This document shows positions 1-8,751 of a stretch of 64,000 bases of DNA, one piece after another (position 1 is the stretch's first letter; the number at the start of each line of letters is the position of its first letter). Both the position numbers and the translations under genes were made by a program. The notes under the pieces are model-generated. The model was not told the DNA's origin, ran no database searches, and saw only the letters and a list, made by a program, of their open reading frames with translations. The stretch is from assembly GCA_016873165.1 (NCBI GenBank), contig VGXV01000009.1:1-64000 (forward strand), read 5' to 3'. Source of the DNA: Planctomycetota bacterium (GTDB taxonomy: Bacteria > Planctomycetota > Brocadiia > Brocadiales > Brocadiaceae).

Positions 1-51
1 TGTTTCTTCGTGATTTAATATGATACGTGGTCTTTTTCTTTCAAATGGCAT
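1..51 (-). CDS. Partial CDS, N-terminal 17 codons, product unknown
   Basis: A start codon at 51-49 on the minus strand is preceded by a strong ribosome binding site (AAAGGAGG, about 6 bases upstream), and the frame stays open to the window edge. The visible peptide begins MPFERKRPRIILNHEE. The basic start followed by 'IxLxxEE' recalls the beginning of helix-turn-helix domains of some IS630-type transposases, but 17 residues are too few to assign a family. The strong ribosome binding site is the main reason for calling it. Confidence 0.5.
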   Translation of the reverse strand, partial: MPFERKRPRIILNHEET

Positions 52-163
52 CTTCGCCTCCTTTCTTGAGGGAAGTATGCCACAAAAAGAATCACATTGC
101 AATGTTATTATGGAATCATTATACTAGTCCAAAATATAGACGATGAATGGGAATCATATTTTC

Positions 164-1165
164 CTACCTGTGATATTCCATAATTAATTTCAGAATGTGA
201 AATATTGAATGTTCTAATTGCAATTCATTCATTAAAAAGGCATGACCTTCATTTGCGATTCGTTCGCGTTCCTGTTCATGATTAAGATAATAATCAATGA
301 CATCTGGCATTTCTTCTATCGTTGCGCTGATATAATGTTTTCCGGGAATAAATGGCGCCGGGTTGTAAATGGGTTCCGAAAGTATTAACGATTTATTTGC
401 CATTCCCAGAATCATCCGGTATCCTGCCAAATCACCATATACTCTATGAATATTCAGAAATATCTTCGAACGGTTTATAATCTGTGTACGATTTTCACCC
501 CAACAGGCTTCATCAAACCAATCACCCAATGTTGCCAGATTAACATCTCTTTCCCGAAGCTGTCTAATCAGTCGCTTCCGTCTGGAAACATCAAGTGCTC
601 CGAGAAAAAGGATATCAATATCACGAAACAGATTCATATCTTTTCCCATAGAAGGAAAATAACCAAGAGGTATCCAATGAGAAGAAATACCGTTCTCAAA
701 AAGAAATTCACAGCGACTCTGTGTAGATACCAGAAGAATATCGGGGATACCGTTTTTTATCAAACTGCGTAATCGAAAATAATTTGTATAAATATCAGTT
801 GCACGCGCATCACAAAGTAATATTTTCCCTATTTCCCGTAGATTGGGGTAATGTCTGGGCAATTGTGCTTTTTTTGGAAGGGGAAGCGGCTCTGTATGCC
901 AAATAACCGTCAAAGGTCGTTTATGAGCGGGAATTTTCATCAGCATTCGACAAACAGTCGGATACCAGTTTGCATTGCCAAATATCAACAATACTCCTTC
1001 CGGATTAAGCTCCATCTTATTTTCTACCACCCTTATAACAGAACATCCCTGCTTTTCCAGTATCGTTGATATATAATCCATAAGAGAATATTCCGGAATA
1101 GTTGCTTTACGACCTTTATACTCTGGCAAGTTGCGGTTGCAAATCGTAATTGAAAGTCCCGGCAT
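164..1165 (-). CDS. Putative glycosyltransferase, CgeB/GT-B-like
   Basis: A 333-residue protein with two Rossmann-like halves. The N-terminal half ends near the segment VLLIFGNANWYP and the 'VIWHTEPLPLP' stretch. The C-terminal half starts near residue 180 (DIDILFLGALDVSRRKRLI) and continues into 'NRSKIFLNIHRVYGDLAGYR' and 'GKHYISATIEEMPDVIDYYL'. That C-terminal pattern (short linker, NxSKIxLNxH, then an E/P-rich acceptor-side helix) is typical of CgeB-like and glycosyl transferase group 1 C-terminal domains, which use nucleotide sugars. No signal peptide or membrane segment is seen. It opens a minus-strand run of glycosyltransferases, so a role in exopolysaccharide or glycoprotein synthesis is inferred; substrate is unknown. 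Confidence 0.7.
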   Translation of the reverse strand: MPGLSITICNRNLPEYKGRKATIPEYSLMDYISTILEKQGCSVIRVVENKMELNPEGVLLIFGNANWYPTVCRMLMKIPAHKRPLTVIWHTEPLPLPKKAQLPRHYPNLREIGKILLCDARATDIYTNYFRLRSLIKNGIPDILLVSTQSRCEFLFENGISSHWIPLGYFPSMGKDMNLFRDIDILFLGALDVSRRKRLIRQLRERDVNLATLGDWFDEACWGENRTQIINRSKIFLNIHRVYGDLAGYRMILGMANKSLILSEPIYNPAPFIPGKHYISATIEEMPDVIDYYLNHEQERERIANEGHAFLMNELQLEHSIFHILKLIMEYHR

Positions 1166-1309
1166 TTTTCAATAAATTATCCTTGTATAACTCTTGATTA
1201 ATATCAGAAATATAACTGAATCATATTTTTCATTTTATATACGAGATCAAGGATAGAATATATTCTCTCTCCTTTATTATCGTACTTCATGGTCACTGCA
1301 TCAACAAAT

Positions 1310-2236
1310 TCACTTATGCAACGGCTTTCTACCCCACTCGAAAAAATATCCAATGGCATATGCCACCTGAGAAATCACTAGCAGCAACACTATTAGTGTC
1401 GCTTTAATATTTCTGAAGTGAGAAAATGGAAATCGCATCATACCTAAATAAAATTTTTTTTGATCAATATTAATCGGTAAATGTTTTCGGCCAGAACGCA
1501 GTCTATGATAAAAGAATGCTCCTTGCCCATAGGCCATGTGTTGTTTCAAATAACTGAACAAAGTAAAAGAATGTTTATGATAAACTACGGCTTCCTGTAT
1601 ATATTGCATCCCGTAACCCATATACTGCCACCTGTCAAACAAATCGCGATCTTCCGCAGCAAAAGGGATCCGATAATCAAAACCGCCTATTTCACCAAAA
1701 AGCTTTACCGGTAGAACAATGTTGTTTGTGGTAAAAAATCTTCCCGGACGATTTTGAAAATAACTGTAGAGATACGAAATGAGGCATTGGCTTGCGATGG
1801 AGAACAGGTTGTTATTCATAACATTAACCGTACGTCCACCAAGAGCAATATTACTCTCTTTGGTAATGACAATACTATCTGCCATCTTTTGCAGCCAATC
1901 AGGGGCAGGTTCACAGTCATCATCAGTAAATGCTAACATCTTACCTTTTGCCATTTTCGCGCCCAAATTTCTTGCCGAAGCAGGCCCTAATCGATTATTC
2001 AACACTAATTGTACATCTAAACGATCGGCAAAATTCCCTACGATTTCTCCCGGAGGGAAATCACTGCCATCATCTACCACAATGATTTCAAAACTGCGAA
2101 AGCTTTGACCTGCCAAAGCTTCCAGACAATTCTGCAACCGCCTCGACGGTCTTTTAAGCGTAGGAATAATAACGGAAAAAAAGGGCTCATTGTCAAATCC
2201 CATACTTTCAAACTCTCTATTCTTTCCCATTTCCAC
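1310..2236 (-). CDS. Family 2 glycosyltransferase
   Basis: A 308-residue GT-A fold enzyme. The N-terminal nucleotide-binding strand is FFSVIIPTLKRPSRRLQNCL, followed by 'FEIIVVDDGSD' and the DxD-type motif 'LAFTDDDCEPAPDW' near residue 105, which binds the metal and nucleotide sugar. Acceptor-side motif 'IPFAAEDRDLFDRWQYMGY' (ED-type catalytic base) is near residues 190-210. A hydrophobic C-terminal segment (ATLIVLLLVISQVAYAIGYF) probably anchors it to the membrane. The annotated start overlaps by 20 bases the tail of a broken GT2 remnant; an internal methionine (residue 12) is an alternative start. Sugar and acceptor cannot be read from sequence. Confidence 0.85.
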   Translation of the reverse strand: MEMGKNREFESMGFDNEPFFSVIIPTLKRPSRRLQNCLEALAGQSFRSFEIIVVDDGSDFPPGEIVGNFADRLDVQLVLNNRLGPASARNLGAKMAKGKMLAFTDDDCEPAPDWLQKMADSIVITKESNIALGGRTVNVMNNNLFSIASQCLISYLYSYFQNRPGRFFTTNNIVLPVKLFGEIGGFDYRIPFAAEDRDLFDRWQYMGYGMQYIQEAVVYHKHSFTLFSYLKQHMAYGQGAFFYHRLRSGRKHLPINIDQKKFYLGMMRFPFSHFRNIKATLIVLLLVISQVAYAIGYFFEWGRKPLHK

Positions 2237-2438
2237 AATTTGGTAATAATCGCAACGAACTTCGCACTGGTCGTATATTCAGGTACATGGTTTCTCGCAT
2301 ACTGGCGGTTGCACCATCAGATGTGCTGTCTACAACAATTATGAAACTTTGCTCTTGCAGACTGTATGAACTCGCCTCAATGCGATCAACAGAATAGTAC
2401 ACGGGAATAATAATTGACACGTAAGGCATGGGAATCAC
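2217..2438 (-). pseudogene. Truncated GT2 glycosyltransferase, N-terminal remnant
   Basis: This 73-codon frame encodes the beginning of a family 2 glycosyltransferase (PYVSIIIPVYYSVDRIEAS, then SLQEQSFIIVVDSTSDG) and stops about where the 'ARNLG' segment and the DxD motif should come. Compared with normal GT2 proteins, the loop between SLQEQS and IIVVD is short by several residues, as if internally deleted. It starts at GTG 2438, three bases after the stop of the upstream GT2 gene, and its 3' end overlaps the next gene by 20 bases. I read it as a decayed gene whose 3' two thirds were deleted. It cannot be catalytically competent. Confidence 0.6.
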
Positions 2439-2440
2439 CT

Positions 2441-3391
2441 TCAGACATCGCGCGGGATGAAAAGTTCATTGTCAGTTACCACTACCCTGAGATCTCTGGA
2501 AGTATTCATATACCCGATGGCTTCCTTAAAAGCTCCATAAACGGAAAAAAGAAAAAAAATTGGTAAATAGCACAAAAATGCCCGAAATAATTCGGGACAG
2601 GGTCGCAGACTTTTACCCATCCTCCAACATTGAACCAACGGGAATATCGTCATCCCGCCGATAAACAACGTGCGTTTTATCAATGACCAATGATTCAGCT
2701 TAACCCTCCGAATAGCTGAAAATTGGCTATGTACGCCAATATCACGCAATCCCGGCAGCAGGCGTACCCAGTTCTCATGAGCAATGACAGCCTCAGCGGT
2801 TTTATACATTTTCCATCCCTGAGCCTGGAAGCGCTGGTGGAAAACATATTCCATATCAAGGTAGGTGGTAAGTGTGTCACCCAATTCCAGCAACACTGCC
2901 CGGCGATATGCAATATTGTTGCTAGGGCCTGAGCCAACATAGCCGGAAAATGCCGGATTCATCCACCTACCATACGAGAACAACATGAACGCCCTACTGA
3001 TCACTGTTTGCGGATTCAGATTTTTATAAGTATAGACAACACTGGCAATGTCTGGTGACTGCTGAAATGCGCGCAGAACACCCTTCACCCAGTTCGCATC
3101 GGGAATCGCATGATCCTCGATAAAAGCGACTACCTCTGTAGTGGCGCTTTGAATGCCCTTGACTTTTGCAGTTGCGTAAGATGGGCAATCTGGATAACGG
3201 ATGCAGCGGACATACGGATGATCACAACCTACCAAAGGCATTGTTTGCGGTGCAATATCAATGATGAGAATGTCAAACTGCATGTCAGACGATTGAGCCA
3301 ATAAGGCTTGTAAACATCGTTCACTGCGTTGCCGTAATCCACCGACAATCAAAATTGCGGTTAATCTTGAAACCGATGAGTGGAGTTGCAT
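2441..3391 (-). CDS. Family 2 glycosyltransferase
   Basis: A 316-residue GT2-like protein. The first strand is degenerate (LTAILIVGGLRQRSERCLQ), followed by 'FDILIIDIAPQ' and, near residue 95, 'TTEVVAFIEDHAIPDANWV', where EDH replaces the usual DxD. The middle has 'GYVGSGPSNNIAYRRAVLLELG', which resembles the acceptor-binding G-N-x-A-x-R pattern of this family. Hydrophobic segments near residues 235-250 and 265-285 (FRAFLCYLPIFFLFSVYGAF) suggest membrane association. It lies between two broken GT2 genes, so this section has been rearranged. The altered DxD leaves catalytic activity less certain than in its neighbours. Confidence 0.75.
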   Translation of the reverse strand: MQLHSSVSRLTAILIVGGLRQRSERCLQALLAQSSDMQFDILIIDIAPQTMPLVGCDHPYVRCIRYPDCPSYATAKVKGIQSATTEVVAFIEDHAIPDANWVKGVLRAFQQSPDIASVVYTYKNLNPQTVISRAFMLFSYGRWMNPAFSGYVGSGPSNNIAYRRAVLLELGDTLTTYLDMEYVFHQRFQAQGWKMYKTAEAVIAHENWVRLLPGLRDIGVHSQFSAIRRVKLNHWSLIKRTLFIGGMTIFPLVQCWRMGKSLRPCPELFRAFLCYLPIFFLFSVYGAFKEAIGYMNTSRDLRVVVTDNELFIPRDV

Positions 3392-3438
3392 ACACTATCC
3401 CTGAGACCCAGTCAAGTTGTATTATTTTCATTAATTAG

Positions 3439-4134
3439 TTACACTGATTTAATCTTCGAAGTAACGCCGCCATACTTATTCCTGGTATCCTTAAATTTAA
3501 CATTCAAACCATACACGCTTCCATAGACAAGGAAATAAGGAACATGCACCAGGAAAAAATAGGGAACAAATGCCATCAAATGTCGCATTCCTGCATTGAG
3601 CAACTCAAAGATGAAGAGATTCCTTAAGAGAAGATAGGCGCGTTTCATAATGTATTTATTCATGGTTGACGCCGCTTTATGACACACCTTCGCATCTTTT
3701 ACCACCACCACACGGAAGTTGTTTCTCCACGCCCTGACGTTAAAATCCGTTTCTTCAAAATAAATATCGTATATCCTTCGAAAAAGTCCTATCTCTTTAA
3801 AAACAACTACCTTTATCAGATTTGCACAGCCTATCTGCGAATCCACCTCTGAAACCGTATCACTCTCTTTTACAAATATGTCACGACCATACTTCAGTTT
3901 CTTCAGTCGCCCTATCCAATAATTTATTCGGTAACCGCAGCATTGTATCGAAACAGGATTATGATACGAATAAACAACCGGGGCAATCACGCCGATTCTC
4001 TCATCCGTCCGCCCTGCCTCCACCAGCTTACGCAACGAATTCTTATCTGCTACAACATCATTTATCAACACCTTTGGACACGGTTCAGGATGGTTATTCC
4101 CGTTTGAAGTCTTATCCATCAGATCTCTATGCAT
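3439..4134 (-). pseudogene. N-terminally truncated GT2 glycosyltransferase
   Basis: The frame encodes the middle and C-terminal parts of a rhamnosyltransferase-like GT2 enzyme: 'PKVLINDVVADKNSLRKLV' matches the region around the family's NND motif, then 'RIGVIAPVVYSYHNP' and the acceptor-side 'IYFEETDFNVRAW' (ETD). About the first 90 residues, including the nucleotide-binding strand, are absent. The apparent start codon lies inside the last codons of the upstream oxidoreductase gene (16-base overlap), which suggests a deletion joined the two. A C-terminal hydrophobic stretch (FVPYFFLVHVPYFLVYGSVY) is kept. A functional protein is unlikely. Confidence 0.65.
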
Positions 4135-5528
4135 TGTCTGTCAGATTCCGCTATCGTACAATTTGCCGCACATATATCTTCTGCCGCCAACATTCCCGTC
4201 ATCATGGAGTGATCTTGGTTATTGTATGTATGGGTTCCATTGCGACCTATAAGATATAAATTTTCTATGGTCTTCAAATATTCTTTAATTTTATACAGAC
4301 TTTCCCGGTATCCCAGCTTATAAAGCGGATATGCCTTCGGCACATGAAGTACTGTGCCATCCTCGACATCATCACTACTCTGCGCAAATCCCATCGAACA
4401 CAATTCCCGAATCCCCAATTCCAGTAATTTCTGATCCGGCATATTCCATAATTCGTCCCCTTCCTGGCAAAAATATTCCAACCCCAGACAGGTTTTCCCG
4501 TTATCCGGCACCATTTCAGGACTCCAATTCTTATAATTTTGTATCCTTCCTACCTTAAGATCTGGTTCGTGAATATACAGCCAGTTGTCAGGAAATACGT
4601 CTCTCTTATTTACCATAAGCACTACCGTAATATAATCCCGATACCGTAATGTATTCGCTGCTTCAAGAATCTCGGAAGGCGCCTCAGGTTTCATTTTCCG
4701 TATAAGTTCCTGCAACGGCATGCTGCTGACAAAATGGGTGCCTTCAAAATATTGATATTTTCCGTTTTGTAGTACTTCTATTGCCCTTATCCTGTTATTC
4801 TTCCAAAAAATCCCCTCAACATTTGCACCTGTATAGAGAGTAGCTCCTTGTCTTTCTGAAATCTCTGCCAGTCTTTGCCACATCATCCCCGGACCTAACT
4901 TCGGATAATAAAAACCATCTATCAGCGTCTTTATTGTTTTTCCGTTTTCGGAATGATTCTGTTTCTTTATTACGGAATGTTTCACTGCGCTTATGAATGA
5001 CAATCCGCTGATCCGTTGCGCTGCCCACTCGGCATCTAACTCTTTACAGGATACTCCAAGAATTTTTTCCGTATATGACTTAAAAAATATCCGATAAAGA
5101 CACCTGCCAAAGCGATTTGCAACCCATCTTTCAAAGGTATCTTCCGGCAGCAGTGGAAACACATGCGCCTTGAGGTAACTGGAAATGATCAGAAGGCTCT
5201 TTAACAATCCTAAATTGCGTAGGGTGTTAAAGGGTTGGAGGGGATAGGAGAAAAATTTTTTATGAAAAAATATCCTGGAAAGCCTTTTGCGATACAGAAA
5301 ATCTTTGCCGAGAATTTCTTTCCAGAAACTGTTTATTTCTTCCCACAAAGTGAAAAAACGATGTCCGCCAATGTCAAAATAATATTTTTTGTATCGAATA
5401 GTCCTTGAAAGACCTCCAACGGAGTTTTCCTTTTCAAGTAATATTGTTTCAACATTTCTTTTCGACAACTCATACGCTGCTGTTAGCCCGGCGGGACCAG
5501 CGCCAATAACAACGACTTTTTTTTTCAT
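4119..5528 (-). CDS. FAD-dependent oxidoreductase, protoporphyrinogen oxidase/amine oxidase-like
   Basis: A 469-residue flavoprotein. The N-terminus has the ADP-binding dinucleotide fold VVVIGAGPAGLTAAYELSKR (GxGxxG) followed by the acidic end of strand 2 (ILLEKENSVGGLS). The C-terminus has the FAD-closing segment 'NLYLIGRNGTHTYNNQDHS'. Motif 'GGHRFFT' near residue 54 and 'LPEDTFERWVANRFG' are typical of the HemY/UDP-galactopyranose-mutase-like oxidoreductases that sit in polysaccharide clusters. No membrane segment is seen. Its place among glycosyltransferases suggests that it modifies a nucleotide sugar or a lipid carrier rather than heme, but this is inference. Confidence 0.8.
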   Translation of the reverse strand: MKKKVVVIGAGPAGLTAAYELSKRNVETILLEKENSVGGLSRTIRYKKYYFDIGGHRFFTLWEEINSFWKEILGKDFLYRKRLSRIFFHKKFFSYPLQPFNTLRNLGLLKSLLIISSYLKAHVFPLLPEDTFERWVANRFGRCLYRIFFKSYTEKILGVSCKELDAEWAAQRISGLSFISAVKHSVIKKQNHSENGKTIKTLIDGFYYPKLGPGMMWQRLAEISERQGATLYTGANVEGIFWKNNRIRAIEVLQNGKYQYFEGTHFVSSMPLQELIRKMKPEAPSEILEAANTLRYRDYITVVLMVNKRDVFPDNWLYIHEPDLKVGRIQNYKNWSPEMVPDNGKTCLGLEYFCQEGDELWNMPDQKLLELGIRELCSMGFAQSSDDVEDGTVLHVPKAYPLYKLGYRESLYKIKEYLKTIENLYLIGRNGTHTYNNQDHSMMTGMLAAEDICAANCTIAESDRQCIEI

Positions 5529-5547
5529 GATAATTGTCAGAATTATT

Positions 5548-5688
5548 GCATCACTTTAGCTTTTTGAAAAACTGTGACAACATAAGGTAAATCTTGCTTA
5601 CGGGTTTAACCCTGACAGGGTTTCAGAACCCTGTCAGGGTTGCAGAATAGCTGAGAAATCATGTTTTTTCAAAAAGCTAAAGTGATAC
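5548..5688. mobile_element. MITE-like element, family B
   Basis: A 141-bp non-coding element with 24-bp terminal inverted repeats beginning GYATCACTTTAGC; the arms at 5550-5571 and 5665-5686 are perfectly complementary over 22 bp. It is flanked by a perfect 8-bp direct repeat GAATTATT (5540-5547 and 5689-5696), as expected for a target-site duplication. The core holds a nested palindrome, AACCCTGACAGGGTT at 5608-5622 and its complement at 5627-5641. No reading frame of note is inside. The right duplication contains the stop codon of the glycosyltransferase at 5692, so insertion was just past the gene end and did no damage. Its transposase is not in the window. Confidence 0.8.
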
Positions 5689-5691
5689 GAA

Positions 5692-6756
5692 TTATTTGAA
5701 TTTATAGTTTCGAGTGTGCCTGCCACGTTTCACAATTCGCCTAAAACACCTTATATAATAAATAAAACAACATAACACAAATGAAGCGCCGCTATAACAA
5801 TAGTACAAAACATGAAAGGGAAAAACCTTTATGGTAAAATCTATACCCTTTTTCCTGAAAAAAAAGACATAAAACGTCTTGTTTAAGATCAAAAATGAAA
5901 ACAAAATAATACCAATGAACATAACAAAATTAAAAGAAAATAAATCATCACCTCGCAATAATAAAAGAGGCATTAAAAAAATCATTATCCCTGCTAGGAT
6001 CGTACTTATTTTATGGTGCAATTTAAGATTGAGATCCATTGGCATATATTTTGATTCCAAAATAAGATATGACCAGGGAATCGCGCGCAGAAGAATATCT
6101 GTTCGTATCATTTGAATAAATTTCCACTGCTTAAGATGTTTTACTAATAAACGGTTATCTAATAATATTTTATGTCCCTTTGCGCATAATCTATAGCCTA
6201 ATTCTATATCCTCTATAGAATGTTTCTTGTAACGATTTTGGTCAAATCCGCCTATTCCCATAAGAACACACTTTTTTATAGCTCCACAACCTGCCCAAAA
6301 GGAAAAAGCCTCCTCACGTGCCTGTTGATGATGAAAATGATGCATTAAATTTCTGTATTGGGAGAGAAAATTTTCTTCGGAGGGTGTATCATCATACGAG
6401 CCAAAAACTGCAGTTATTTTCGGATAACGCCGGAAATCTTCGTTAACCGCCGCAAGGGTATCTTTACGCACCTCGACATCAGAGTCGATAAATAAAAGAA
6501 TCTCACCCATTGCATGTTTTGCCCCATAATTTCTTGCAACGGCAGGGCCTGCTCTCTCCGGCAATTGGTGCACTATAACTCCTTTTTGCCGTGCAATATC
6601 AATAGTTTTATCCGTAGAATTATCATCCACCACAATAATTTCACAGGGAGAATAACTCGATGCACATACAGCATCCAGACATCTTCCAATATGTTTTTCC
6701 CCATTATATACGGGAATTATTATCGAAATAGAGAGGTTATCATTTTTTTGATTCAT
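5692..6756 (-). CDS. Family 2 glycosyltransferase, membrane-anchored
   Basis: A 354-residue enzyme with a complete GT-A domain: ISIIIPVYNGEKHIGRCLDA, 'CEIIVVDDNSTDKT', 'RAGPAVARNYGAKHA', the metal-binding 'LLFIDSDVEVRKDTL' (DSD) and the acceptor-side 'KKHSIEDIELGYRLCAKGH' (ED base). Two or three C-terminal hydrophobic segments (residues about 250-270, 275-295 and 315-340) should place it in the cytoplasmic membrane, which suits work on lipid-linked glycans. It is first in the minus-strand run that continues, past a MITE, into the FAD oxidoreductase. Donor sugar unknown. Confidence 0.88.
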   Translation of the reverse strand: MNQKNDNLSISIIIPVYNGEKHIGRCLDAVCASSYSPCEIIVVDDNSTDKTIDIARQKGVIVHQLPERAGPAVARNYGAKHAMGEILLFIDSDVEVRKDTLAAVNEDFRRYPKITAVFGSYDDTPSEENFLSQYRNLMHHFHHQQAREEAFSFWAGCGAIKKCVLMGIGGFDQNRYKKHSIEDIELGYRLCAKGHKILLDNRLLVKHLKQWKFIQMIRTDILLRAIPWSYLILESKYMPMDLNLKLHHKISTILAGIMIFLMPLLLLRGDDLFSFNFVMFIGIILFSFLILNKTFYVFFFRKKGIDFTIKVFPFHVLYYCYSGASFVLCCFIYYIRCFRRIVKRGRHTRNYKFK

Positions 6757-6959
6757 CGTTATACGTTCAAAGGTTTATAAAAATATTATTCAGTATGGGT
6801 GAACCTATATAAATCTTTTAAAAATAAAGAAAGAGAAAATAGTATGGTAAGAAAACAGTGTTGCGGTACGTTCTGGAATGAAATTGATGGGTTATATTTT
6901 TTAAAAAATATTTTACGTTCTAAAAATCTTCCACTGCTTAAAATCAAAAAAACTTCTTC

Positions 6960-7466
6960 TTAAAAAATATTTTTGCCGCACATTAAAATACTGCACACTG
7001 TTTTTGCATCTCTGATCTCCCCTTTTTTTATCAACTCAAATGCATCTTTCAGTTTTAACTGAATAATTCCTTTAATTGATTCGTCCGCTTGATGATTTGT
7101 TTTGGTTTTAATCAGGTCTGTTGCTTTATAAAGATGCATCGTTTCGCTCAAAATGCCCGGTGAAGGATAAATAATGGACAGTGGTTCAAGAATGCCCGCT
7201 TTATACCCAATCTCCTCTTCAAGTTCCCGGCTTGCGCATTCAAAGAAAGTTTCACCTTTATCAAGGGTACCGGCAGGAATTTCGTAAATTGTTTCATTTA
7301 CCGCATACCGGTATTGTTTAATCAATATAATCTCATCTTTTGTAATAAAAGGAATTATGGCAGCAGAACCGGGATGGTCGATTACCTCCCTCATTACTTT
7401 TCTGCCACCATCAAGAGTAACCTCATCTTTTCTTACATTTATTTTTATTCCGGAGTAAATTATCAC
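6960..7466 (-). CDS. Nudix hydrolase, ADP-ribose pyrophosphatase-like
   Basis: A 168-residue protein with a complete Nudix box (GTLDKGETFFECASRELEEE then IGY), the Mg-binding loop that hydrolyses nucleoside diphosphates linked to another moiety. The preceding strand 'IILIKQYRYAVNETIYEIPAG' and the 'YPSPGILSETMHLY' segment after the box are characteristic of the NudF/ADP-ribose pyrophosphatase branch. It starts at GTG 7466, five bases after the stop of the pilC-like gene, so it is probably the last gene of the pilus motor operon; the link looks positional rather than functional. Confidence 0.88.
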   Translation of the reverse strand: MIIYSGIKINVRKDEVTLDGGRKVMREVIDHPGSAAIIPFITKDEIILIKQYRYAVNETIYEIPAGTLDKGETFFECASRELEEEIGYKAGILEPLSIIYPSPGILSETMHLYKATDLIKTKTNHQADESIKGIIQLKLKDAFELIKKGEIRDAKTVCSILMCGKNIF

Positions 7467-7471
7467 TATTA

Positions 7472-8725
7472 TTACCCACCGATACTTTGCATTAATTTTA
7501 CCAGAGGCAGAAACATCGCAATAACGATAAAACCAACCGATCCCCCTAAAAATACAATCATAACCGGCTCTATCAGGCTTACCAACCCTTCAACAGCCCT
7601 GTCCACTTCATCGTCATAGTTATCCGCTACTTTTGTAAGCATCTTTTCCAGTTCGCCTGTTTCCTCACCTACTTCGACCATATTCACTACTATTTCACTG
7701 CAAATCTTTGATTCACGCAGCGGTTTTGCAATAGTTTCGCCGCTTCGAATACTATCATGGATATTTTGTATCGCATGAGCAACGGCAGCATTTCCTGTCG
7801 TATCTTTTGAATTAATGAGCGCATCCAAAATAGGCACGCCGCTTGATGTCAACGTCGCCAGCGTACGGGTAAACCGTGAAACGGTAGATTTGTTAATTAT
7901 CGCGCCAAAAATGGGGATCTTAAATTTGGCACGGTCAATGAGGAGTCTGACCTTCTTAATAATCCGCACGAGTTTGTAAAACACAAAAATTCCTATCAGA
8001 ACTGCAGGTAAATACATCCAATTTGTTTTAAGCAAGGTGCTGAAATTAATCAACATTCTCGTTGGCGCAGGCAGATCTAATCCCAGTTCATCAAATATTT
8101 TTGCAAAACTTGGCACAACAAAGATCATAAGGCCTATAAGAATTAGGGTAGCAACAACGACCACTACTGAAGGATAGATCATCGCGGTTATTATTTTTCT
8201 GACAAGCCGCTCCATCTTTTCTCTGAAATCGGCCAGTCTCCGTAAAATGATGTCCAAAGAACCACTCACTTCTCCGGCTTTGACAATATTCACGTAGAGT
8301 TTATCAAATACTCTCGGATGTTTTGCAAGCGCTCCTGCGAAAGTGCTTCCGCCTTCGATGCTTTCAATAACTTTCTGCGCGGTTCTTTTCAGTGTTCCTT
8401 TTTTAAGCTGTGCGGTAAGTATTTGCAAACTTCTGATTATAGGCAATCCCGCATCCTGTAATGTTGACAATTGTCGTGTAAACAGCGTCAAATGTTTGGA
8501 TTTTATTCCGCCAACAGATATATTTATTTCACCAAATTTTTTCTTACGGGTTGCTGTTCCTTGTTGTTCCGATGATTTCCCGCGCACATTTATTTCTTTT
8601 ACACGGGTAGGGAAATAACCCAATCCCCGAATTTTGGAGATCGCTTCTTCGGATGATAGCGCTTCAATTTTATCCTTTACCTGTTTTCCTGTATTGTTTA
8701 CCGCATAATATTGGTATAGAGACAT
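7472..8725 (-). CDS. Type IV pilus/type II secretion inner-membrane platform protein (PilC/GspF)
   Basis: A 417-residue GspF-family protein with two repeated T2SSF domains (residues about 80-200 and 285-405), each starting with the hallmark 'LFTRQLSTLQDAGLPIIRSL' or 'RFTRTLATLTSSGVPILDAL'. Three membrane helices are visible near residues 180-205, 232-252 and 385-410. The N-terminus (YQYYAVNNTGKQVKDKIEA) is the usual cytoplasmic start. This platform protein couples the ATPase motor to pilin or pseudopilin assembly in the cytoplasmic membrane. It follows two GspE-type ATPase genes by 26 bases in the same operon. Confidence 0.93.
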   Translation of the reverse strand: MSLYQYYAVNNTGKQVKDKIEALSSEEAISKIRGLGYFPTRVKEINVRGKSSEQQGTATRKKKFGEINISVGGIKSKHLTLFTRQLSTLQDAGLPIIRSLQILTAQLKKGTLKRTAQKVIESIEGGSTFAGALAKHPRVFDKLYVNIVKAGEVSGSLDIILRRLADFREKMERLVRKIITAMIYPSVVVVVATLILIGLMIFVVPSFAKIFDELGLDLPAPTRMLINFSTLLKTNWMYLPAVLIGIFVFYKLVRIIKKVRLLIDRAKFKIPIFGAIINKSTVSRFTRTLATLTSSGVPILDALINSKDTTGNAAVAHAIQNIHDSIRSGETIAKPLRESKICSEIVVNMVEVGEETGELEKMLTKVADNYDDEVDRAVEGLVSLIEPVMIVFLGGSVGFIVIAMFLPLVKLMQSIGG

Positions 8726-8751
8726 GGCAATTTTTCTCTCATTAAATAATG

